DNA of 64,000 nt from Taenia hydatigena (taxonomy: Eukaryota; Platyhelminthes; Cestoda; Cyclophyllidea; Taeniidae): positions 19,880,369-19,944,368 of the forward strand of contig JADWOT020000005.1 of NCBI GenBank assembly GCA_036345935.2, given 5' to 3'. The notes below the pieces were generated by a model. It worked only from the letters and a program-made list of their open reading frames with translations, was not told the DNA's origin and did not search any database. The stretch's first letter is position 1. Each line of letters begins with the position of its first letter. Shown one piece after another: positions 34,501 to 46,500 of the stretch. The position numbers and the translations under genes are program-made.

Positions 34501-37500
34501 GAATACCATCGTTGTCTGCATCTTCGAGGTAGTTCGGAATACCGTCACCATCCCAATCTTCAAGATAATCGGGAATACCGTTGTTGTTGGTATCCTGCTG
34601 AAATACATCATCATTGAAGTCGATGTCATCGTCATTATCATCAGAGGAAGCAACAATAGGAAGATCAGTATCGATGCTGGCATCAGCATCAAGATAATTT
34701 GGAATGCCATCTCCGTCTTGATCCTCCAGATAGTCAGGGATTCCATCACCATCAGAATCCTCCAAATAGTCTGGAATACCATCACCATCTGAGTCAGCTT
34801 TTAAGGCGTCGGGAATCCCGTCTCCGTCCTTATCAATATTTGATGAAAGACTTGCCTGCTTGAAGTGAGTCAATGTGAAGATACTTGGATCTTCATCCAG
34901 ATAGTCGGGGATCCCATCACCGTCAGCATCTTCAAGATAATCAGGGATCCCATCTCCATCAGCGTCTTCCAAGTAATCGGGAACTCCATCACCGTTGGCA
35001 TCGCCTTCAAGAGCATCCGGAATCCCATCATTATTCTCGTCTTCCAGGTGATCCATAACACCGTCACCATCACTATCGACAAAACGAGCCAGCTTTTGAG
35101 TTTGTTTGGGTACCTGAGGATGAGCAACTTCCAAGTCAATGCAATCTGGAATGCCGTCTCCGTCAGCATCTTCCAGGTAGTCAGGAATTCCATCATGGTC
35201 ACTGTCGCCAGCACAAGAATCAGGAATGCCATCCTTATCCTTATCTATAAGTGCAAGCTTCTTGACCTTAGTTTTCATATAGTATCGACTGTCTTTGTCC
35301 ATGTAGTTTGGAATACCATCTCCATCCGAATCGTCAAGAAAATTTGGGATGCCATCATCGTCATCATCTTCCATTAGATCGGAAATTCCATCATTATCTG
35401 AGTCAGCGACGGTGAGCCGTTTCGCATGACGTAATTTACCACCTTTACCCTTTTTATTCATTTTTGGAGGCTGCGGTTTGACCTTTACCTTTTTCGGAAC
35501 AGTAGGTTCATCATCGAGGTAGTTTGGAATTCCGTCACCGTCTGAGTCTTCCATGAAGTTAGGGATTCCATCGTTATCGTCGTCTTCGAGGAAGTTTGGG
35601 ATTCCATCCCCATCATCATCTTCCAAGTAGTCAGGAATCCCATCACCATCTTTATCACCTTGAAGGTGATCTGGAACACCGTCTCCATCACGATCGACAT
35701 GCTTTGGAAGCTTCTTTGCCTTCAAGACAAAGAACTTGCTGTCACGGTCTAGCATATTCGGTATTCCATCACCATCATCGTCCTCATAGTAGTCCAGCAT
35801 TCCATCATTGTCGTCGTCAGTTAGGAAATCAGGTGCACCATCAGAGTCTGAGTCAACTTCCAACACATCAGGAATCTTGTCTCCATCAGAGTCCAACATT
35901 TTAATTAACTTCATGTAAAATTGATAGCGTTTAGAAAATGCGGGAGTATCCTCATCAAGATAGTTCGGGATCCCATCTCCATCCTCATCTTCCAGATAGT
36001 CGGGAATGCCATCTTTGTCTGAGTCTTTCAAAGAAGGCTTGAATTTGGATACATTAGCCTGTTTGCAAGATCCATCCTTCTTAGAACACGCAGCTGGTCT
36101 CTTTGCGGCTTCAGCCTTGTAGAGTTTGTGATCTTTGTCCAGGTAATTTGGAATACCATCCCCATCATCGTCCTTCAGGTAATCGCCAATGGTTTCACCT
36201 CTTGACGTCTGCTTCTTGCCTGTCTGCTTTGGAGGAGCTTTGGGTTTCTTTACAACAGTCACTGGAGGCTTTTTTACACTCTTTTGAAGTAGCCTTCGAC
36301 CAAAAAATGGTGGGACATCATCTTGAACAAACTCTCCTAATTTAAAGAGATCGAAAACAGCAAAGATCAAAGATCCTCTCCAGTACAGTGGAAATCTCAG
36401 CGAGATATTAGAGGAACACTACCACCGACTGATCATGCAAGCGCAAGCGTTCATCATGCTTTCGTTAAAATCCACCCTGTTGATGCTTCATGCACCCATG
36501 CTGCCAACACAAACCGCTTCCACATCTCCCTCTACCTTCTTCATCGTCTCCAATCTCGCCACCTTCACCGGCAAATGCGCCGAAATCTCGCATAGAAGGG
36601 AATTGTTCAGAACTCTCAGCGTTATCGAACACCAAGGCATCGTCACCGACAGATAGGGAATATGCTTCATCGTCTCTCGCTTCCTCCTCGAAATCATCCT
36701 CGAATTCACCATTGCTAGATTCATCCTCCTAATGGTTAAACATACTTATGAATCCGCTAAGCTCATAGAAGCAATTTTACCGCGACTCGACGAAGGTATG
36801 GTTTTTTACAATTTTTTGTCAGTTTTGGGCAAATCACTTCTAGCTAAACATACTCTTGGTCTAGTAATCAACAAACATCGTCGCCTTGGCCAGTTTAAAT
36901 TCAGAATCGACATGCACCGTTTTTATCCATTTAGTAAACGCGGTAGATGGTGTTTTTGTCTGCCTAGGTGCCATGTGATTGGGTATTTCTGACATATGTA
37001 GATGCCATTTGATGGGTGAATGATCACTGGGGAAGGGGGAGAGAGGGAGGAAGAATGCCAGAGGAGCACAGATACGCGACCCTCTCCCTCATACTGTTTC
37101 TTCAAAGGGTGCTATAGGGAACAGAAAAAAGATGACCGCACCGGTATGATGGACGCCCAGCTAAGCGGCACGATCACAAAGGGTAAATAGCCTCGGAAGA
37201 TCCATGGAAATAGGAGGCTAGCAATATGAAGGGAATGCAGAAACATTAACTAGTAAAAGTAGGAGGCAGAGACGGATAATCCATCTGAGCAGAACTGCGG
37301 AAGGAAGAGGCTTTATTTTTTGTGACATTGCGTAAAACATGCTGAAACGGTTACTAACAGTTAGTAGGTAATTTGCCGAGGTTAAATAATTAAAAATCAG
37401 TTTAAACTCACCACTTCAGCTTGTGGTTCCACATCCAGATCCTCCTCATCAAAGAAGCTCTCGCCACCTTCATACCCCCTCAGATAAAGTCCCGCCAGTT

Positions 37501-40500
37501 TTCTCTTACCCATCTGGCCTGCCGGTACATTCACTTTGCCTGTAGGGTTCTTCTTTACAAACGTTGCTTCTGTTTTCATCTTCTTTGGAGGCACAACCTT
37601 CTTTACTGGAGCTGTTGGTGGCACTGTCATCATCTTCTTCCCCATCGGATGAGTGATGATTGGTGCGCGTGTACTCTTCACAAATTGGGTCGGAGTGGGT
37701 TGCAATACATGCGGATCCATGAGTGCACGAATGCGGTGAAGCCGATGATCAACCGCTTCCTTCAACCGTGTCAATGCATCCTCCTCTTCTGTCAGTTGGC
37801 GCACCTTAATCACCTTCTTGATAGCTCCACCGAAGCTTCGAACTACGTGGTAGCGCACTGACTTATTGCGATTACAATCAGGAATTCCATCGCCGTTTGC
37901 ATCAGGATCCAAATAGTCTGGAATACCTGGAAGATGAAGGATGAAGCAATTAGATGTCATATGAATCTAGAGAACGCACCATCGTTATCATCATCGTCAT
38001 CAATGTGATTGAGAAGACCATCCCAATCGGAGTCCTGTGTGCGATCGATTTTGCCATCGTTGTCCATGTCATCGTCCTCTTCGTCTGGAATTCCGTCACA
38101 ATCCTTGTCACCTGGATCACCCAAATCAGCTGCCATTGTGTTTGCCTCATGTTGTGCTTGTTGAGCTAAAGGAAAGTGGAGGATACTGAGGATATAGCGT
38201 GGTTAAAAAGAGGTCAGTGATGAAAATGGACATTTCAAGAGGAGAGGCTTTTGCTATTAAAAAATAATGAACTTTTAATCGGGATATAGAACTAGCGTGT
38301 GAGGTCACACGAGGTAACTGTGGGTCATAACGCTCGAAGAGGAATCAATTTCAAGACTAACCCGTCATAGCTTCGAGATTTTTGGGTTTATACATCAGGA
38401 AGGCCATATGGTCAGGATCCAGGTGATCAGGAATACCATCATTGTCGTCATCATCATCCAAGTGGTCTGGAATTCCATCGCCATCGGAATCTCTCGGTTG
38501 GCAGTCGGGTATGCCATCACCGTTCGAGTCCTCGTCTTCAGAGTCTGGGAGAAATAATACAAGCTGACGTCAAATGGATGTTTGACAAATTCAGATTTGT
38601 TCCGGGCTAAGAAGACACTCGCATTGAGCTCTGAATTTCGCGACCAATATTTCTGTTAGTTAAATTTCCTTTTATTGACAGAAAAGCTTCAGAATACAGG
38701 AAAAACTCACCAGGGATACCATCATTGTCATCATCATCATCCCATTCGTTGAGTATCCCATCATTATCACTATCCTAAAGATACATACAAACAGTAATAA
38801 TTAACTCGCCTCAATTTGAACACCACCTTTTCGAACCAAGATTTAATATTCACCTGTTTGTTGTCAAAGAATCCATCGTTATCATCGTCAGGATCGATGA
38901 TATCTGGAATACCATCACAATCGTGATCCTGTAGATGGTCAGGAATGCCATCATCGTTCATATCATCATCAATGGCGTCAGGGAACCCGTCACCATCGGA
39001 GTCAAGTCCAAGGCCCCAAACTCCATCGGTGTCAAGGTGATCGGGGATCCCATCATTGTCATCGTCTCGGTCGAGAATATCAGGGATCCCGTCCTAAAAC
39101 CAATCGAAAGATGGGAGGGTAATTTCGCACTCAATTCAGCCTGAAGTCTACCCATTCAATGACTTGTGGTCCGGTGATCCAAGCCTAAAATACAAAGACG
39201 ACCATGAAAAAATTTTAGGATTCCCGAACCTCCTATTTAGCTTCCTGATTAATTGCCAACTGTAGAGCAAAGCTGACATCAATACTGAGCTTCCACCGAC
39301 AAGATGAGGTGATTTGGCATCTTGTTTAAGTGTGAGTCAAGCTCCGCGGACTCTGCATTTCCATTAAATTGTATCTTCACTCAGCGGCAAAGTCCAGTCT
39401 TTCTGGTCCCAGGGATTTAAAGAGCAAATGCTCACCCAAGCTGAGACGGCTTACAACGACTTGAGGAGAAACAGCAGCCACAAGATGGAGAAATAAAAAC
39501 TGTAAAATCTGACGAGCTTCAAACGAATCAATTTAAGCTATGGCCTAAGATTTAGTCACACTAAAAACAGCTAAAAATATCTGAAGACTGTAGCAATTTA
39601 ATGTTCCGTTTAGTTACTGCAAGCATTTCGATCACCGTGGACTAGACTTACACTGCGCGCCTTCGGCTTTGAGCCACCGTAATGGCCTCCCATATCTTCT
39701 GCGTGTTGGCAGTATTTATTCTGCAATTCCTCAGTTTATCACGAAGCACTGTAGTAATAACCCATTTTACGGCAAAAGTTATGCACGGAAATAAATAAAA
39801 TAAAACCATAACAATAAAACCGTAGCGGCATTCTTAACTGGAGCACTCGTTAAATCTAAATGAACTTACATTATCACTGTCACGGAAGAAATTGAAGAAT
39901 TTGTGATTGGGGTCTTTGAGATCTGGAATACCATCGTTGTCATCGTCGGTATCAATGTGATCGGGAATTCCATCTCCGTCAGAATCCTAAAGATCACATA
40001 TTCGACTTAAATCCACTACACACTACAATCTCTTGAATATCAACACGTTCTATTTTCGCACACATCACAACTTGTCCGGTTGACCCTTCCAAATTGTTTC
40101 TGAGATTCACGAAAAATACTTTCTGTGTTCACCGACAGCAAATACGAGGCAAATAAATGAATCGGTGTTTTTTTGCCTTTTTTGGAATAAGAAATGGACA
40201 AGTTCAGAAATCCTCGTCAAATACCTCACTTGTTTGAAAAACTACCATTAAAAGCTACAAAACTTATCCAGCAAGGCATGAGATTACCAAAAAACCCAAC
40301 AATGTGGTCTACAGAAATGCAGGGGGAAAAGATCGGTCCCAGTCATCCCCGATTAGACCGCAGCATCATTTCCTAACTGCCTATTCGCGCCTGCGGGTGA
40401 TTGCGTACTATGAAGCATTACTCAAAGCTTGGAGAAATATTTTGGAGGTACGGAGAGGAAGAATGTGGCGGTGTCTATCCGTCCACAGCTCAGTTTTATC

Positions 40501-43500
40501 CCCGCCTCCTTTGAAGAGGAAAAAGAAGCACCTCCTACACATCTTCAAAGAGCACCCTAATTGGCAGATGAACCGGTCTCAGTCACAATCAGTGACTGAC
40601 ATGCAACAAGGAAACAAACACAACTGCGGCCCAGCACAAACGTAGATATGCATAAAACATGGGATCTTGGAGGAATGAAGTAGTACACGCCTTATAAGTC
40701 AGCGGTGGATGAATTTTCGCGATGATAAACGGTATGTTGCTCGGCTTATCAACAGAATGATTTTTTTCAAGGAATCGGCTTTATGGTAGCCTTCGAAACG
40801 CATGGTCATCTGCTATTGCTCGGCAGTCTCTTCGACTTTTCCCCCTCCTTTCCACTATCAGTTGTTTTAATCCTGAACAATCGAAATTATTGAACAATAG
40901 GGACTCACGATTACAAATGAGCACGAATAGAGAACCTTCCTGAATGCGGAGTACCGATTTTCTAGCGACTCATCATTATCATCAAAATCCGTGTGTTTAG
41001 ACCATTTCTAATAATTTAATTTTGTTACTTTTTCAGGTGTTTTATCCAGGCAAATGAAGAAGGAACATCTACAGCTTTGTTGAGAAGATTAATCCAAATT
41101 AAGTGGAAAGTCGCTGAAGATCACGAGAATGAATTTTGACACGTAAATTTAAAGCTTAAAACTAAGTAGCTGCAGTGAACTGCACCAAAAACGTATGGAT
41201 TTTTCCAATAATAGAGAAAAAATTACCATAATAATGCAATCCGGGATACCGTCTCCATTTGCATCCAAATCCTCAATATCAGGGATGCCATCATTGTCAT
41301 CGTCGTCGTCGTATTCATTGAGGATGCCATCACGATCGCTGTCCTGGAAAATTGAATTTGCTCAGGAGAGGAATTTTCGCAAAATGTTTCCTCGCTAAAT
41401 AGCAATCTGACAACTAGGGAGATCTACATTATCTCGTATGAAGCCACCAATTCGCTAATCTCGACCAGCAGTTTGGCCTGTGTGTGCAAATATGCGTGTG
41501 GGAGCGTTGACCTGACATTCAGATTGAATGTTATGCAAGTAGAATGGGGTTCTGCTGCCGCCTCGAATGACCTTCTTTCCACTTCCGCCTATCAACAATA
41601 AGTTATTTTATTCTAGGTAGATTCAAGAAATCGCGTACGTTTGCAAACGGTGCTCCCAAAGCCTAGTAGTTAACCTTTTGTACAGTCTATGAACAAAAAA
41701 TTAAAAGCAACAATTGTCCCCTAATTACCCTATAAAATGCTCTGCGATTGGTGTTTACATGTGTCCCACAGCAAGGAAAGAAAACAAAAGTACGTGTCAG
41801 CGCTCCTTTTTTCAGACGGAAGACGTCTTATTTCTGACCCGAAATTGATCACTTAAAGTAGTTCCAAGTGCTGCTGAAGAAACACGAAAAGTACTACATT
41901 TTGTTGAAGGTGTGCCACTCCCCTTTCACATTCCGGTAATTCCAGATTTCTTGACGCGTCATCAAAACCAAAAATGCAAATAACTAAAACAAATATTTTG
42001 ACGATTTCGACCGCTAGCCCAACTGCGTATCGGGTCACTGGAAGCGAGGGCAATTACCCAGGCCAGGTCACAAACGACCGCTGATCCGCATGAATTCTGT
42101 CAACTAGCTATTTGACAAGAAAGGTTGCCACTCGACACTTTAAATAAAAAAAGGAGATTGCAGAGGTCACCAAATTTGCCAAAAGATACATTGGTAGAAC
42201 TCGTAAAGAAAATATGCATTGTAAAGACGGAGCAATGTCTAATACAAGGCCTCTGAGATTTTGGAGATCCTATCACCACACACACGGACTCCAAGTCACT
42301 CTTGCCGAATTATGAAATGCTTTGCTGAATTCCAGAAATGACTTGGGGCATTACAATGATGCGTATGGATAGAGTAGTGAATTTCACATTACATTATGGC
42401 TCGAGGACACACCGTAACTAAAAGCGACTTGTCCATCGAATTCGCTCTCCCTTGTAGTAACGCCTCGGCTGATGTAGTTCGCCTTATGAAGAAACCTAGC
42501 ACACATCTTCTCACACCTTCGTGCATGACTTATTCCCGATTTTGCTTAGTAATAAAGCGATCTATTCGGGCATAACTTTCATCTTCATCCTAATGAACTT
42601 ATTCTGCAAATAAAAATTTGACTTTTGATATCAGCGCAAGACTAGCCTTTAGCCACAAAGAGAGACCTTATCAACTGCCAAGATGTAATGAAAATCCCTA
42701 CCGATTGCTAGCAATAAAGGAAATGACCTCAGCTTCCGATTAAAAATCACTGCGTTGAAAGCGGTTAGACGCGTTTTTAAAGGGAAAATTTCAGTCTTTT
42801 TCCGCTTACCTGTTTCTTGTCGAAATATCCATCGTTGTCATCGTCGGGGTCCAGGTGGTCGGGAATTCCATCGCAGTCACGATCACTCCAACCAACAGCA
42901 GCCATCATCTTGTTCAATCGCACCACATCGTCCAAAGTTCTTACTATAAATGAAATGGCATCATAGTGTGGGACTTAACTAGGCACTAAGTTACCTACTT
43001 TTTAAGCTAAAACACGAAATCCATGCGAATTCTTGGTTACGAATCGTCAATGCATTGGGTTGAATTCACAAGAGGAAAAAACAGAGGGGAATGGGGAGGA
43101 GGGGGCAGGGGGACGAAAATGTTCAATCGCCTTAATGTTCACTAACAAAGAGAATTGAAGGAGGCATGCTGATTGGTTGAACATGGGTAGGTGTATTGGG
43201 CCTCACGATTTACAGTTCCAGACGAGGGTCTTCGAAAGACATTCAAATGCAGCAAAGAAATTTGCGTTCGTATTTAAAAAAAACGAGCAGAGGACAAAAA
43301 GATGATAGACATCGAGGTGAGACGTGCCACATTCCATGAGATGTGAAAATTCTACGAAACTTTCCCCACAAGAATTGGCGTTTATGAAGGAATACCACAA
43401 AAAGGACATTTATGGATGGGCGGATTTAAAAGTATCCCTATCATGAAGTGTACGGAGAAAAAAATAGACAATAAAGTGGAGAATTTGACATTTACGATTC

Positions 43501-46500
43501 GAAAGGGTTGGCATGGCCTAGGTCAGTATTTGTTGCCTATTCAGTTAAACTAAGTATGCGTCTTAGAATTTTTGTACGTACGAGTACATTCAAATTACTT
43601 TTCTAAAATTTGCCTTAAGACTCGAAAAAAGGCACACATTTTTTGGCAAACTGGAATTCAAAATCGCTTTCACACGTAAAAGTTATTTTGGCAAAAAAAG
43701 TCGGACGCGAAACAATGTGGGAACAGCCCCGATCCAAGAGATGACCCTGAATCGGCCAATCAGAAAGGAGAACATGGAGGGGGGATACGCTACATATACT
43801 TTGAGGGGGCGTTGAAAGAAAGCGGCTGAAAGGATAGCCGCACAATTGACTCTGTTTGTTGTCTTAAGTTTAGTGGCCCGAGGAACAATAGATTACACGC
43901 CCCAAGTGTAATCGGTGCCAAATTGAAGCAGATATTTGGAAATCGTCTCGGGTAAGACGAAAAAGAAAAGAACAATTTTAAAATTTGAATTATTGGGATG
44001 GAAACCAGTTACAGTTTATTTTTTAAACAAAATTGGAAAATTGAGAACAATACCCAGAAAAGGAGACCGAACTCAGGGTTAATCTCGTTCTGTAAAGATA
44101 ATTATTGTGCTGACATTGATTAGCATTTATGAGTTTAAAGACTAACAAGCAACGAGAAGTGGAACTACTTTTATTAGACAATAAAAGAAATCGCACTCTC
44201 AAATATTCTTTTTTGCATTTTTCCCAAATAAAGGCGAAATTAAAGTGACACCGACCCTTGGCGATGAAAGCAGAAGCAATATCCTGATGATTGACACAAA
44301 CAACCTCAACTTGTAGCAAATATTTGGAAGTTCTACTTGTCGAACAAAATAGCTTCCCCCTCCCCCTTCCAGTATATCGGTCCTCCTCACCCCCATGACG
44401 ATGGCATGAGGCCGGTGATATTCAATTTCCTCCAAGGGCAGCCTCTTACCCTGCACCTATATTAATAATGGATGTCATGTGCACGTGGCACGCGGATGCA
44501 GCAGGAGCAACTATCACGAACGCACGCGCGCACACAAACACGCAGGGGGGACATACACTGCGCTAATTGGCCGTTAGCTGGGGGAGCAAAAAATCGATAG
44601 GGACCAGGGCCACACCAACCGACCAATAGGGGAAGCGCAGATGGGAAACAAAATAGCTGATGTTCTGCGTGATCTGATGTAGCGCGTTCGATACGACTAT
44701 GTCGACGACAACGCCGAGAATGTGGCCGAGCGGAATTTTGGCTACTGAATTCGCCACCTCGTGATGCCATCACAGGCACGAGAAGTGAGACCCTAGAGCT
44801 CTACATAATTAATTAGATGGTTAAAATAGGCTACTTCAGGTCAAAAATCCGATGCACTTTTTGAAGGGAATTATTTCCACGTTTTTGAAATTACCCAGTA
44901 TCTTAGGTTTTGGAGAAGAAATAAAGGTGGCCGGATAGGAAAATTGCATTCTAATGCTCCAGGCGGCGGAATACTGGAACCTGTTAGATAGAGGAAGGTT
45001 GAAGAGATAACAGTGTTTCCGGGAATCCAGAGTTACCCCTTATTCCCTTAGCAATCCTTCATACTCGAAGCTGATCAAATAAATTCCAAAGAAGAATTCT
45101 ATGTCTTATAAGTGGAAGTAGCCACTCCGGTAATTGACAAAAAAGAGAAGTTAAGAAACACCTCATTTAGCAGGCTGAAAAACTTTTAGCATTACAGATA
45201 TCAACTTCCAAATTGGTGGAAAGTCAGCTACCATGAAAAACTTATCTTCTTTGAGCACAGGGGACTTGCGGGGAAGAAACGGAAAATGGCTCATTCTTAG
45301 GTACTCATAGGAGTTGGCAGGTCAGAAAAAACGTTTCACCGTTTAAAATAAGAATGCTTCAGACTCGGACATGATGAAGCAGAAATTCACAACTTGATCG
45401 AATAAAGAACACTATGCAGTGAATTCTGGCTTTCATTGAGGAAAAGGTACCACGGTAATTTAAATAACTCACAAATCGTTGGGACAAACTAGGGCACAGA
45501 CAATCGACACGTCCATGCAGCGGAAAGCCAAGGCTATAGATCGTGTCTGCGTGGACTTCTGGAACATGCATACTCTTTCGACTATTTGAAAAGAATACAA
45601 CTCCCCAAAGAAACCGTTAGTCGAACCATGCTTCTAAGATGCCTAGCTTGACAATTAGACGCAGAGATAGAGGGGAAAGACAGACAGCCAGACATGGTGA
45701 TAACTTACTGCACGTCTTTCCGTGTTCACATTTCAAATCTGTAAAAGTGTGAAGCATTGCAGGCATGTGTGCATGTATGAGTGGATGGGTGAGTAGATAC
45801 GTGGTGTAATGCACAAACAATGTAATCCACTAAGATAAATAAGTATCAAGACTGATTCTTGAGAGGAGATGAATATAGGTGATTTGCAAGCAGCGTGAAA
45901 GAGTACATACATTCGTCGATGACGGGTTCGAGGAAATCGGGAATTTGGTCGCCGTTCCTGTCCTCCAACATATCGGGGATTCCATTGTTATCGTCATCCA
46001 GATCCAAGTCATCTGGAATACCATCCATGTCGCTGTCTAAGACCTTCTTTTTGTTGCCGTAGCGCAACTTCAGCTTGTGGTCTGTGGTGTCGAGACGGCA
46101 GTCAGGAATTCCATCACCATTGGCATCCTCGTCCTCCTTATCAGGAATTCCTGTTGTCAAACGAATTAAGGACTAGGCATCCTTCAGTTTTCCCAAAGAT
46201 TAATAACAAAATCTGAACTTTTGGAGCTAGATGATGCTGAACCGATCGATGAATTTCGAATATTCTACTGTATACAAACCGCATCGCCGCGTGATTTGAA
46301 GTAAAAAAACCCATAATATTTCAACGCGCTTGATAAGAAAGATCCGGAACAGCACTTTAAAAAAAAACCTCCACTTGTAGTTTTAAAATCTCTCCCTAAT
46401 CCAAAACAAAACGTAAAAATCACATAATTCAAAAAAGTAACCGTTCAGTTGTAAAATATTTGCAACATTTGTAATCTTTATCACCATTCGCTGACCTAAC

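Noticed and set aside
33271..36336. 39-bp DNA periodicity as a minisatellite or CRISPR-like array
   Set aside because: The period equals 13 codons of a continuous protein frame with synonymous variation; it is a coding repeat.
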